Assembly: GCF_913055165.1 (NCBI RefSeq)
Contig: NZ_CAJXJS010000003.1
Location: 59,091-123,090 of the forward strand
DNA from: an uncultured Devosia sp.
Lineage (GTDB): Bacteria; Pseudomonadota; Alphaproteobacteria; Rhizobiales; Devosiaceae
Direction of reading: 5' to 3'
DNA length: 64,000 bases
Of this stretch, positions 37,127 to 45,601 are shown in pieces (positions within the stretch are counted from its first letter, which is position 1; each line of letters opens with the position of its first letter). A model generated the notes under the pieces. It searched no databases. It worked only from the letters and a program-made list of their open reading frames with translations, and was not told the DNA's origin. The translations under genes and the position numbers were made by a program.

Positions 37127-37329
37127 ATCAGAGGCTGGCAGGTCTCCTGGCTCACGGGTCGCCATGCCGCTCCACCTTCCCGACACCCGAATGGGTGTCA
37201 GTGGCTTTTCGGAGGGCACTCGCCGTTCACAGTTGCGGGGGCAGCCACGGATTCGGTCCCTTTTGGGTACGCCTCGCCGTGTTCCCTATTAATCCCCTTG
37301 CCGCTGCGGACGCGGGGAACCAACCTGAT
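37127..37329 (-). promoter_or_regulatory. Cobalamin riboswitch
   Basis: Reading leftward, the order of conserved elements is complete: ATAGGGAACACGG, TCCGTGGCTGCCCCCGCAACTG, GGCGAG, GCCACTG, GGGAAGG, and ACCCGTGAGCCAGGAGACC. The closing helix P1 pairs ATCAGGTTGG (37329-37320) with CCAGCCTCTGAT (37138-37127). Adenosylcobalamin binding should repress the downstream permease-cobW-cobN-kinase-cobO operon. A small hairpin GGGAC-AGCTA-GTCCC at 37044-37058 is the only visible candidate for part of the expression platform. Confidence 0.95.
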
Positions 37330-37358
37330 GGCAGTGTTATGCGCGCGGTGTGCTCAGG

Positions 37359-37958
37359 TCAATCGCGGAAGTCAGGATGGGGATAGCCGATGGCGACCGA
37401 CTCTACCCGTGCCTCAACCTCGGCCAGCAGGGGATTGGTCGACTGCACCGTCTGGTCGCCGATGATCGAATCCACATCCAGGCCCGGCGGGTAGTCAGCG
37501 GGACCAAAGCGCAATGAGAGATTGCAGCCTCCCGCCAAATTGGACAGCGCACCGCTTTCAAACCCGGCATAGCCGCCATAATCCCACCCGAAGCCGGAGA
37601 GAGTGAAAGGTTCGCCATTGAGCGTTTCCACCTCGGCCACGCTCATGCCCGTGCGGACACCACCAGGACCCGACATCTTGGCCGGCAATTGCACATAGCT
37701 GAGACCCTCGCGGTTCTCCTCGTCCCACCAGACGAATTCGAGCATGCGTTTCGGGCTATCGGGGTGGACTCGCGTGGCCAGCATCTCGGTGCCCTCCGGG
37801 CCCGGTACAATCCCTGTCCAGACATTTTCTGTGCCGTAGATCTCGATCAAGCGGGCTTCGGAGGTGTCGGGGGCAAAGGCGCCTTCACAGGTGAAGTCAC
37901 CGGCCATTGCGGGGGTAACAAGAAGCAGGAGCGGGAACAGAAGATGACGGATGCGCAT
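37359..37958 (-). CDS. Periplasmic hypothetical protein
   Basis: The 199-residue product has a signal peptide (MRIRHLLFPLLLLVTPAMA) and a mature domain with two widely spaced cysteines (DFTCEGAF and AGGCNLS). It contains GMSVAEVETLNGEPFTLSGF, a pattern seen in small periplasmic SmpA/OmlA-like or lysozyme-inhibitor-like domains; that similarity is weak. The ATG at 37958 is chosen for its signal peptide. It lies just upstream of the riboswitch on the same strand but should end before it. Confidence 0.72.
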   Translation of the reverse strand: MRIRHLLFPLLLLVTPAMAGDFTCEGAFAPDTSEARLIEIYGTENVWTGIVPGPEGTEMLATRVHPDSPKRMLEFVWWDEENREGLSYVQLPAKMSGPGGVRTGMSVAEVETLNGEPFTLSGFGWDYGGYAGFESGALSNLAGGCNLSLRFGPADYPPGLDVDSIIGDQTVQSTNPLLAEVEARVESVAIGYPHPDFRD

Positions 37959-38020
37959 TGCAGGGTCTCCCTCGGACGTTTGCAGGGTGATCCAAGTGCG
38001 TTCGAAGCGCAATGCGCCAG

Positions 38021-38788
38021 TTACAGACCTGGATTGAACGCGATTGGCGCAATCGAAGGGCGATCGGGACAATCGTTGAACAGCCAAAGCAGCGTGCAAT
38101 CCAGATCGGACTTTGGCTCGATGTCTTCGGACCAGAGGGCGATCTCCCAGGTCTTGCCGTTCAGCTCGATCTCGTCCAATCTGGCGTCGGGAGACAGAAA
38201 GTGATCCCAGACGACCACCTGATCGGTGCCTCCGATTGTGGTGATGCTGATCAGCAGGGCACTGCCCCAGCGCTGCACGTCCATTTGCGCATTCGGCGTC
38301 TCGAAGACCAGCACATCCTTGCCGCCACCGGACAACCCCTCGATGATGTGATCAAAGCCATCGCCGGCGCGCATGATGTAGCGGTCATTGCCAGTGCCGC
38401 CGACCAGCACATCGTTACCCGGACCGCCCTCAAGCGTGTCATTGCCCTCGCGTCCGGCGATCTCGTCGTCGCCGTCCAGGCCTTGGATAAGATTGTCGAC
38501 CGCGTCACCGTGCAGGCGGTCAGAACCGCGCCCACCGACGATATTTTCCAGATTGACGAGGGTGTCGGAACCAATGCCCTCGCCTTGGGCCCACCCCTGG
38601 CCGAGATCGACCAAGACCGGCACGATCTGGCCTTTGAAGACAATGGTGTCGATGCCTCCGCCGCCATCGTAATAGTCATTTCCATTGCTGGTTACGACAA
38701 TGTCGCGGTTAGCGATCACGATGGCCGTAACCAGCCAGACCGCCACCGCAAGTCCGAAGATAGACGCAGAACGCTTGGTAATTACCAT
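38021..38788 (-). CDS. Signal-anchored protein with RTX calcium-binding repeats
   Basis: The 255-residue protein has an N-terminal hydrophobic segment (ASIFGLAVAVWLVTAIVIA, residues 8-26) followed by nonapeptide repeats of the GGxGxDxLxG type between about residues 84 and 135 (GGRGSDRLHG, GLDGDDEIAG, GGPGNDVLVG). These bind calcium in a parallel beta-roll. A later beta-rich region ends with a Cys pair (DCTLLWLFNDC). Typical RTX proteins are far longer, lack an N-terminal signal and leave by type I secretion, so this short, Sec-targeted or anchored form is unusual. It follows the upstream region shared with the DUF2164 gene. Confidence 0.78.
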   Translation of the reverse strand: MVITKRSASIFGLAVAVWLVTAIVIANRDIVVTSNGNDYYDGGGGIDTIVFKGQIVPVLVDLGQGWAQGEGIGSDTLVNLENIVGGRGSDRLHGDAVDNLIQGLDGDDEIAGREGNDTLEGGPGNDVLVGGTGNDRYIMRAGDGFDHIIEGLSGGGKDVLVFETPNAQMDVQRWGSALLISITTIGGTDQVVVWDHFLSPDARLDEIELNGKTWEIALWSEDIEPKSDLDCTLLWLFNDCPDRPSIAPIAFNPGL

Positions 38789-38923
38789 TGATTTTCAGTA
38801 CCCGCCCAACGCAGCCTTATTGGCCGCAAAAGCTGTAGTTTCAACTGCGCCCGTCGCGAAAAGTATCGCGATATCATTCACTTGCTTTAAACCATCAAAA
38901 CTCAGGAAAGCGAAATCCAGCCC

Positions 38924-39178
38924 ATGCAGCCGATCACATTCAGCCGAGAGGAAACCAAAGCCATTGTCGGGGAGATTCAGGATTATTTCCGCGAGGATCT
39001 GGACCAGTCGATCGGCGCCATTCCGGCCGAGATGCTGATGCAGTTCTTTGCCGACAAGATGGGCGCCTATTTCTACAACCGGGGCCTCTATGACGCGCAA
39101 GCGCTGGTGCGCAAGAAAATCGATGATGTCAGCGACGAGATCTTCTCGCTCGAGCAACCGACCAAGCATTTGCGCTGA
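38924..39178 (+). CDS. DUF2164 family protein
   Basis: This 84-residue acidic protein matches DUF2164: it contains FFADKMGAYFYNRGLYDAQA and opens with ITFSREETKAIVGEIQDYF. Function unknown. Start ATG 38924; its TGA overlaps the ATG of the DUF486 gene. Confidence 0.85.
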   Translation: MQPITFSREETKAIVGEIQDYFREDLDQSIGAIPAEMLMQFFADKMGAYFYNRGLYDAQALVRKKIDDVSDEIFSLEQPTKHLR

Positions 39179-39618
39179 TGGCACTTGCCTGTCGATCAAT
39201 CGCGGATGAGATGGCGAGGCGGCACCGTGCCGTATCGATTCGCGTCTCATCAGGTGACCAATTGGGTCTCAACCTTGCCACGCTGGCCCCAATAGGCCTG
39301 CTCATTGCCTCCAATCTCTTCATGACCTTTGCCTGGTACGGGCACCTGAAATTTCCCGGCGCAGCGCTGTGGGTCGTGGTGCTGGCGAGCTGGGGCATCG
39401 CCTTTTTCGAGTATTGGCTGGCTGTCCCGGCCAATCGGATTGGCTATGGGGTGTACTCAGGCGCCGAGCTCAAGACCATTCAAGAGGTGATCTCCCTCTC
39501 GGTCTTCGCGCTGTTCGCCGTGTTCTACCTTGGCGAAAAATTCACCTGGAACCACGGCATCGGCTTCGGTCTGATTGCGCTCGGCGCCTTCTTCATCTTC
39601 AAGGGACCGCTGAAGTAG
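39178..39618 (+). CDS. DMT-type small membrane protein (DUF486)
   Basis: The family part, from about residue 33 on, has four helices with the signature SNLFMTFAWYGHLKF and ends GFGLIALGAFFIFKG. DUF486 proteins are about 115 residues; this frame, starting at the ATG that overlaps the upstream stop (TGATG), would be 146. An in-frame TTG at 39262 gives the family length, but the overlap suggests coupled translation from 39178. Substrate unknown. Confidence 0.82.
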   Translation: MALACRSIADEMARRHRAVSIRVSSGDQLGLNLATLAPIGLLIASNLFMTFAWYGHLKFPGAALWVVVLASWGIAFFEYWLAVPANRIGYGVYSGAELKTIQEVISLSVFALFAVFYLGEKFTWNHGIGFGLIALGAFFIFKGPLK

Positions 39619-39627
39619 CGGCTAGGT

Positions 39628-40824
39628 TCAGCTCCAGAGCGGGAACGGATCAGGCAGGCCGGCCCAATCGTCCGGCGCCATGCTGCGCCCTGGCACCAGG
39701 CAAGCATCAAGCTTGCGGCAAATGTCGGCTTCGTCCATCGGCCCGGCGCCAATGAAGACAAGCTCCTGCCGCCGATCTCCCCAGACAGGGTCGAGATAGG
39801 GCGCCATGGACTCCCGCCATTGCCTGTCATCGGGCCAACGTTGCGAGGGCACGGCGACCCACCACAAACCACGCCGTTGCGTGCGTACCAAGGAGCCAGC
39901 CTGGCTGAGCTCGCCGACAAAATGGGGTCGCGTCGCCAGCCAGAAGAAGCCCTTGGCACGAATGACGCCTGGCCAGGCGGAATTGATGAAGCGATGCAGA
40001 AGCAAAGGATTGAAAGGCCTGCGGGCGCGATAGACAAAGGAGCGCACACCATATTCCTCCGTCTCGGGAACATGGCTCGCATAGCCATTCAATTCCTTGA
40101 ACCAAAGTGGATTGGCTTCGGCGGCCTCAAGGTTGAAGAGCCCCGTGTCCAGTACCTCTTCCAGCGCTACAGCGCCGAAGTCGGTTTCAATGATACGGGC
40201 GACCGGATTGAGAGCCTTGATAATCGTCAGCGCCGCCTGCCGGTCAGCCGAGCTCGCTGTCGAAATCTTGTTGAGCACGATGACATCGGCAAATTCGATC
40301 TGCTCGACAAGCAGGTCGACCAGCGCCCGATCATCGCCCTCGCCTGCCGTCTCGCTCCGATCTTGCAGAAAGTCATGCGAGGCATAGTCCTTGAGCAGGT
40401 TGGCGCAGTCCACCACCGTGACCATGGTGTCGAGCCGGGTGATGTCGGACAATGAGAAGCCGCGTTCGTCGCGGAAGTCGAAGGTGGTGGCGACGGGGAG
40501 CGGCTCGGAAATACCGCTCGATTCGATCAGCAGATAGTCGAAGCGCCCCTCACCGGCCAAGCGCGTGACTTCGGCCAGCAGGTCGTCTCGCAGGGTGCAA
40601 CAAATGCAGCCATTGGACATTTCGACCAGTGCTTCTTCTGTGCGGCTGAGATTGGCGCCACCGTCCCGCACGAGGGCGGCGTCGATGTTTACCTCGCTCA
40701 TGTCGTTGACGATCACCGCGACTTTGCGGCCTTCGCGATTGTTGAGGATGTGATTGAGGAGCGTGGTCTTCCCAGCACCGAGAAAACCGGAAAGCACGGT
40801 GACGGGGAGTTTCTTCGGGGCCAT
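39628..40824 (-). CDS. COG0523 zinc-linked GTPase (ZigA/YciC type)
   Basis: The 398-residue G3E GTPase has [33 protein letters not shown] and a C-terminal CobW domain ([17 protein letters not shown]). Its closest kin are the zinc-starvation metallochaperones rather than CobW of the cobalamin pathway. It lies 162 bases downstream of aztD in the same direction and next to znuABC and zur, which supports a zinc role. ATG 40824 starts just before the P-loop domain. Confidence 0.9.
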   Translation of the reverse strand: MAPKKLPVTVLSGFLGAGKTTLLNHILNNREGRKVAVIVNDMSEVNIDAALVRDGGANLSRTEEALVEMSNGCICCTLRDDLLAEVTRLAGEGRFDYLLIESSGISEPLPVATTFDFRDERGFSLSDITRLDTMVTVVDCANLLKDYASHDFLQDRSETAGEGDDRALVDLLVEQIEFADVIVLNKISTASSADRQAALTIIKALNPVARIIETDFGAVALEEVLDTGLFNLEAAEANPLWFKELNGYASHVPETEEYGVRSFVYRARRPFNPLLLHRFINSAWPGVIRAKGFFWLATRPHFVGELSQAGSLVRTQRRGLWWVAVPSQRWPDDRQWRESMAPYLDPVWGDRRQELVFIGAGPMDEADICRKLDACLVPGRSMAPDDWAGLPDPFPLWS

Positions 40825-40906
40825 TGCAGGAACCTTAGATTGTTCGGGTGGGTTTCGCCTTGCCAGCTGACAGGCGCCGCCGCTTTCCCGATGGGGAGGA
40901 TCGGCT

Positions 40907-40936
40907 GGGCCCACACAAAGGATCGTGTGCGGGCCC
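40907..40936 (-). terminator. Strong hairpin between aztD and the zinc GTPase gene
   Basis: GGGCCCACAC (40907-40916) and GTGTGCGGGCCC (40925-40936) pair with a small bulge. No T-run follows on the minus strand, so it is more likely a processing or attenuation site than a full intrinsic terminator. Confidence 0.4.
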
Positions 40937-40986
40937 CTGCCCGACTGGCTCGATTGCCGTAAAATGCGGCTAGCAACCGTTCGGCG

Positions 40987-42171
40987 TCAGTGCGTGGTGC
41001 CAGAACCGCCAACGGCCACGATGGTGTAGGGCAGGCCTTCCACGGTGATGTCGCGGGTGATCTCGAAGGTCTCGGCGTCGACCAGATGCACCTTGCCGGC
41101 CAGGGGATCGGTGACAGCAATTACGCCGCCAGCGACTGCCAGGCGCGGTCGTGGCAAGCTCCACTCGCCATCCATGGAATAGGGCTCGGTGATCTCGATC
41201 GCGTTGGTGATCTCGCCCTTGACGACATCAAGCTGGCGAAGTTGCCCGTCTTCGGTGAACACGTAAGCGTATTTGGGGCGCACCGGATCGGTGACGAAGT
41301 GGACCCGGCGCGTTGGGAGATCGATGAGACGGTACGGGTTGTCTTCGGAAGGATCGATGATGACGACCTTGTCGGCCCCGTAATTGCCAACGAAGTACTG
41401 CAGGCCCTGGCCACCGATCAGCGTGGTTGATTTGCCCTCGGGCAGGCCCTCATAGGTGATCTTGTGGACACTTGGCGCGCCTGAACCGGAAACGAGCAGC
41501 AGACCGTCGCTGCACCCGATGAGCACCATGTCGCCCGAGGCAGCCTCGCCGTGCAGATCCGGGCACAGATGAGTTTCGCCAACGACCTTTCCCTCCGCGT
41601 CGAGAACGTTGAGACCAAGGCGGGGCTTCTTTTCATCATCGGCGTCGGCGACCGAGACCAGCGTGTAGTCGCCCCAAGGAATGGCAACGCCATGATGGGC
41701 GGTACCGCTGTCCAGTTCCGTCGTCGTCAAAGCGCTGTCGTGAACCCAGGTGTGCGGATCAAAGAGGCTAACCAGGCCCGAGCCATCGAAGAACATGGCA
41801 ACCTTGCCATCGTGTTCGACGAAGTGAGCCGGCTTCTCTCCGCTGAGGGTGGCTTGGAGCAAAGCTGGCTCGGTGATCTCAATGTCACCATGGTCGCCAT
41901 GATCATCGATCTCTATGCCGGAGGCGATGGCGGAAACCTGATTGGCCGCTCCCTGCACCGCGAAGACGGCGCCATCGGTGGTGTAGAGGCTGGCAGGACC
42001 GGCAAGGGGAAAAGTGGCAAGGGGCGCGCCAGTGGTCAGGTCTATAGCCGTGACCTGCGGGGCGGTATGGTCCCCCACGAAGAGCCGCCAGGCGCTGATC
42101 TCATCATCGGCGAAAACCGGCACGTTGAGCGCAGTGACGGCCAGCAGGGACAGGAGAAGGGTCTTGTGCAT
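40987..42171 (-). CDS. aztD: Periplasmic zinc metallochaperone AztD
   Basis: The 394-residue protein has a signal peptide (MHKTLLLSLLAVTALNVPVFA) and a beta-propeller-like repeat structure. Metal-binding clusters include DDHGDHGDIEI around residue 88, and histidines in DPHTWVHD and TAHHGVA. AztD passes zinc to the cognate substrate-binding protein in Paracoccus-type Azt systems (literature). The gene sits beside znuA, and a Zur-box-like repeat lies 14 bases upstream of its ATG. Confidence 0.88.
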   Translation of the reverse strand: MHKTLLLSLLAVTALNVPVFADDEISAWRLFVGDHTAPQVTAIDLTTGAPLATFPLAGPASLYTTDGAVFAVQGAANQVSAIASGIEIDDHGDHGDIEITEPALLQATLSGEKPAHFVEHDGKVAMFFDGSGLVSLFDPHTWVHDSALTTTELDSGTAHHGVAIPWGDYTLVSVADADDEKKPRLGLNVLDAEGKVVGETHLCPDLHGEAASGDMVLIGCSDGLLLVSGSGAPSVHKITYEGLPEGKSTTLIGGQGLQYFVGNYGADKVVIIDPSEDNPYRLIDLPTRRVHFVTDPVRPKYAYVFTEDGQLRQLDVVKGEITNAIEITEPYSMDGEWSLPRPRLAVAGGVIAVTDPLAGKVHLVDAETFEITRDITVEGLPYTIVAVGGSGTTH

Positions 42172-42184
42172 ATCTACCTCTGAA

Positions 42185-42202
42185 ATGTTAGCACATTACA
42201 TT
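42185..42202 (-). promoter_or_regulatory. Zur-box-like repeat upstream of aztD
   Basis: AATGTTAGCACATTACATT-like sequence with core GTTAG-CAC-ATTAC (42187-42199). It has the same 5-3-5 layout as the two repeats between znuA and znuC and lies just before the aztD start. Zinc-loaded Zur should repress here (inference). Confidence 0.6.
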
Positions 42203-42403
42203 CGTTTTGCGCGAATGGGATGAAGCTTGAGTGTTGTGACCAGATCGGTGAGACGAGATCGAATGAAAGCCCCGGATGAAATGGCAAGGGCTACCGATGG
42301 GCCGAGCGCAGCTCGATGTTCATTCAGCCGCCATTGCGCTTTGACCAAAGTCCAGTCAGGTCCGGCGGCGTCTTCACCGTTGCCAGCTAGCCGATGCCAC
42401 CGG

Positions 42404-43366
42404 CTATCCCAGGCAATCAACGAGACCGGCAGCGAGGCTGCGCAGAAGCTCCGGGTAAAGGTTGGGTCCTTCCGAGAGGGCAGCGCCCTCCGGGTCGAGC
42501 GTGCCGGCCTTGGCTGTTGTCCCCTCGATAATGGTGTTGACGATGGCTGGTTCGAAATTGGGCTCGGCAAAGACGCAGGTGGCGCCAAGTTCTGCGACCT
42601 TGGCCCGCAATTCATCGATGCGGGCTGCCCCGGGCATTGCCTCAGGCGAGACGGTTATGGAACCGGCGACAGCCAGGCCAAAGCGGTTCTCAAAATACTG
42701 GTAGGCGTCGTGGAAGACGACAAAGGGTTTGTCCGCGACGGGCGCCAGGGTTTGGCGGATCTCTTCACTCAATTCATCGAGACGAACCCGTTCGGCCGCC
42801 GCATTTGCCTGATAGGTCACCGCATTTTCGGGGTCGGCTTCGGCCAATACGGTAGCGATTTCGGTCACCATCAGCTTGGCATTGTCCGGATTGAGCCAGA
42901 AATGCATGTCCCCTTCGCTGTGCTCATGGCCGTCATGATCGTGGTCATCGTGTTCGTGACCAGCGTCATCATGATCGTGATCGTCGCCGTCATGCAGGTG
43001 TGCTTCAAAGGCGCCCCCCTCACGGACGGGAAGCAGCGTGATGCCGGGGGCTTCGGCCAATTCGACAACCGTGGCATTGGTAGAGAGCGCTTCGAGCGCG
43101 TCGGCCAGGAAAAGCTCCATGCCGTGACCGGTCCAGAAGACCAGGTCGGCGCTTTCAAGTGCGGCCGCATCGGAGGGCCGGAGGGAATAGGTATGGGGCG
43201 AATTGGCGCCTTTGACCAACAATGTGGGACTACCCAGATCACCCATGACAGCCGATACGAGCGAGTGGACGGGCTTGGTCGATGCCACGACAGCGGGGGC
43301 GGCCCAGGCGGTGCCAGTGAGCAGTGCCGTCGACAAGGCTGCAAGGGCAAAGGAGTTACTGGTCAT
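42404..43366 (-). CDS. znuA: Zinc ABC transporter substrate-binding protein ZnuA
   Basis: The 320-residue periplasmic protein has a signal peptide ending TAWA and the cluster A-I fold. Zinc ligands are expected at SPHTYSLRP (His near residue 60), the FWLNPDN region and VFHDAYQYFE. A His/Asp-rich loop of about 27 residues (HDGDDHDHDD, HEHDDHDHDGHEH) lies between them, typical of high-affinity zinc binders. Divergent from znuC; two Zur-box-like repeats lie in the shared region. The 232 bases between its stop and the aztD start hold no gene apart from the Zur-like repeat. Confidence 0.95.
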   Translation of the reverse strand: MTSNSFALAALSTALLTGTAWAAPAVVASTKPVHSLVSAVMGDLGSPTLLVKGANSPHTYSLRPSDAAALESADLVFWTGHGMELFLADALEALSTNATVVELAEAPGITLLPVREGGAFEAHLHDGDDHDHDDAGHEHDDHDHDGHEHSEGDMHFWLNPDNAKLMVTEIATVLAEADPENAVTYQANAAAERVRLDELSEEIRQTLAPVADKPFVVFHDAYQYFENRFGLAVAGSITVSPEAMPGAARIDELRAKVAELGATCVFAEPNFEPAIVNTIIEGTTAKAGTLDPEGAALSEGPNLYPELLRSLAAGLVDCLG

Positions 43367-43405
43367 CGTCGGGCCTCTTGGGAGTGGAAGATCGGAAGCG
43401 ACATG

Positions 43406-43418
43406 TTATGTTATTACG
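43406..43418. promoter_or_regulatory. Zur-box-like repeat 2
   Basis: GTTAT-GTT-ATTAC, an imperfect 5-3-5 repeat, lies 40 bases upstream of the znuA start. It is placed to act on znuA. Confidence 0.55.
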
Positions 43419-43427
43419 CTTGCGGCG

Positions 43428-43444
43428 ACGTTATGCTATAACGT
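43428..43444. promoter_or_regulatory. Zur box between znuA and znuC
   Basis: ACGTTAT-GCT-ATAACGT is a perfect 7-3-7 inverted repeat that fits the alphaproteobacterial Zur consensus (GTTATANNATAAC type). It probably controls the znuC-znuB-zur operon and, with the neighbouring repeat, znuA. Confidence 0.8.
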
Positions 43445-43552
43445 ATTCAAGGTCGTCAAGACGGATTGTCTGCGTTTCTGCTGATCCCAGGCGGCCACCC
43501 GACTTCACACCCCGCCCCGCCTTTCGAAGGGGCGAAGGAGTAGAGCTGCCCG

Positions 43553-44365
43553 ATGCTGGACAAAGCGCCCAAAGAAAACCTGATCACCCTCAGCAATGCG
43601 GGGGTACGGAGTGGTGGCCGCGTGCTGGTCGAGGGCATAGACCTGACCATTGCCCGCGGCGAAATCGTCACATTGATCGGGCCGAATGGCTCAGGCAAAT
43701 CGACGACCGCAAAGATGGTCACGGGCGTATTGAAGCCTAGCATGGGTACAGTCAACCGCAGGCCCGACCTGACAATCGGGTATGTGCCGCAAAAGCTCAG
43801 CATCGACTGGACGCTGCCGCTGACGGTGGAGCGGCTGATGACACTGACCGGGCGCTTCTCGCCGGCCGAAATCGACGCCGCGTTGGAAGCAGTCGGTGCG
43901 ACGCGGTTGCTCAAGGCGGCGGTGCAGGAGCTGTCCGGGGGTGAGTTTCAACGGGTTTTGTTTGCCCGGGCGATGATCCGGAAGCCTGACCTCTTGGTTC
44001 TGGACGAGCCTGTGCAGGGTGTCGACTTTTCCGGGGAGGTGGCGCTCTACAAGCTGATCCGGAAAATCCGGGATACGACGCATGCCGGTATCTTGATGAT
44101 CAGCCACGATCTGCATGTGGTGATGGCCGAAACCGACACGGTGATCTGCCTCAACGGGCATGTGTGTTGCCGGGGCACGCCCAGCGTGGTGAAGACGAGC
44201 CCAGAATATCTGCGGCTTTTCGGCGAGCGGAGTTCGGCCTTGGCACTTTATCAGCATCACCATGACCATGAACATCACGACGATGGGTGCGTGGTGGGCG
44301 CTGAAGATGGCCATGAGCACGTGCATCACCATCACGAGCATGGGGAGCACACCCCTGTTCGGTGA
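43553..44365 (+). CDS. znuC: Zinc ABC transporter ATPase ZnuC with His-rich tail
   Basis: The 270-residue ATPase carries Walker A GPNGSGKST, signature LSGGEFQR, Walker B LLVLDEPVQGVD and switch ISHDLHVV. The last 35 residues are extremely histidine-rich (HHHDHEHHDD, then HEHVHHHHEHGEH), which could bind zinc in the cytosol and sense or buffer it. ATG 43553. Its end overlaps znuB by 26 bases, so the His-tail codons also hold the znuB start. Confidence 0.95.
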   Translation: MLDKAPKENLITLSNAGVRSGGRVLVEGIDLTIARGEIVTLIGPNGSGKSTTAKMVTGVLKPSMGTVNRRPDLTIGYVPQKLSIDWTLPLTVERLMTLTGRFSPAEIDAALEAVGATRLLKAAVQELSGGEFQRVLFARAMIRKPDLLVLDEPVQGVDFSGEVALYKLIRKIRDTTHAGILMISHDLHVVMAETDTVICLNGHVCCRGTPSVVKTSPEYLRLFGERSSALALYQHHHDHEHHDDGCVVGAEDGHEHVHHHHEHGEHTPVR

Positions 44366-45173
44366 TTTCTTTTCGCGCGCGCTGATCGCGGGACTGGGCC
44401 TTGCGGCGGTAACCGGCCCGCTGGGCTGCTTCGTGGTCTGGCGGCGCATGGCCTATTTCGGGGACACCATGGCACATTCGGCGCTGCTGGGCGTTGCCCT
44501 GTCCATCCTGCTCTCAGTCAATGTGACGTTGGGTGTCTTTGCTGTGGCGGCGCTGGTGGCCGGGGCCCTGTTGTTGCTGCAGCGACAAAACACACTCTCC
44601 ACCGACGCGCTGCTGGGCATTCTCAGCCATTCGAGCCTTGCCGTGGGTCTGGTGATCGTGGGATTCCTGACGCAGGTGCGCATCGACCTAATGGGATTCC
44701 TGTTCGGCGACATCCTGGCTGTATCAGTGGAAGACATTGCCATCATCTATGGCGGCGGCACTGCCATCCTCGCGATCCTGGTGCTGAACTGGCGGCCCCT
44801 GCTGGCCGCCACGGTGAGCCCGGAATTGGCCGAGGCCGAGGGGCTACGGCCAGAAGTCAGCCGCATTATTCTGATGGTGCTGATGGCCAGCGTCATCGCG
44901 ATTGCCATGAAACTAGTGGGCGTGTTGCTAATCACCTCGCTGCTGATCATCCCCGCCGCCACCGCAAGACGGCTAAGCGCGACGCCAGAGATGATGGCCT
45001 TGGTGGCCGCCGTTCTCGGAGGACTGTCGGTCGTCGGCGGCTTGTTCGGATCGCGGACCTGGGATACCGCTTCTGGACCATCCATCGTGGTGATGGCGCT
45101 GGCGCTTTTCCTTGTGTCGCTGGCAGTGCCCACATCGCGACTGTTTGGCAGGAGAGAACGCAATGGCGCATGA
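44340..45173 (+). CDS. znuB: Zinc ABC transporter permease ZnuB
   Basis: The 277-residue integral membrane protein belongs to the ABC-3 family. It has about eight helices and the family's TGPLGCFVVWRRMAYFGDTMAHSALLG block early on. Several in-frame ATGs exist inside the znuC tail; 44340 (MGSTPLFGDFF) gives the family length. It overlaps zur by 11 bases. Confidence 0.93.
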   Translation: MGSTPLFGDFFSRALIAGLGLAAVTGPLGCFVVWRRMAYFGDTMAHSALLGVALSILLSVNVTLGVFAVAALVAGALLLLQRQNTLSTDALLGILSHSSLAVGLVIVGFLTQVRIDLMGFLFGDILAVSVEDIAIIYGGGTAILAILVLNWRPLLAATVSPELAEAEGLRPEVSRIILMVLMASVIAIAMKLVGVLLITSLLIIPAATARRLSATPEMMALVAAVLGGLSVVGGLFGSRTWDTASGPSIVVMALALFLVSLAVPTSRLFGRRERNGA

Positions 45174-45579
45174 CCATGGAATGCCGGCGGACCTGACCCG
45201 CAACCAGGAACTGGTGTTGGGTGCTTTGAACCACGCCCCGGCCCCGCTATCCGCCTATGACATTCTCGACAAGCTTAGGAGCGAGGGCTTGCGGGCGCCT
45301 TTGCAGATCTACCGAGCCCTGGACAAACTGGTCGAGCGCGGCCTTGCGCATCGATTGGAATCCCTCAACGCCTTTGTGGCCTGCGCAGATGCCCATTGCC
45401 ACCGCAAAGGCCTGATCGCTTTCGCGATTTGCGAGGCCTGCGGCAAGGTGGATGAATTCGCCGACGAGGTCATCGAGGAGCGCCTGGGGGCCTGGGCCAA
45501 GGATACGGGCTTCAAGACCGAACGCACAACCATGGAAATCCGCGGCAAATGCGCCGCCTGCCTGAAGGCGGCCGCGTAA
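45163..45579 (+). CDS. zur: Zinc uptake regulator Zur (Fur family)
   Basis: The 138-residue Fur-family repressor has a winged helix (PLSAYDILDKL, APLQIYRALDKLVERG) and metal sites in CADAHCHRKG, CEACGKVDE and the terminal CAACL. ATG 45163 follows AGGAGAG at six bases and overlaps the znuB end. With zinc bound it should shut off the znu and azt genes through the boxes at 42185-42202 and 43406-43444. Confidence 0.94.
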   Translation: MAHDHGMPADLTRNQELVLGALNHAPAPLSAYDILDKLRSEGLRAPLQIYRALDKLVERGLAHRLESLNAFVACADAHCHRKGLIAFAICEACGKVDEFADEVIEERLGAWAKDTGFKTERTTMEIRGKCAACLKAAA

Positions 45580-45601
45580 CGGCAAAGACGCCTCTGGTGT
45601 G

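Noticed and set aside
42227..43441. 404-codon plus-strand frame
   Set aside because: Antisense to znuA; runs through the Zur boxes.
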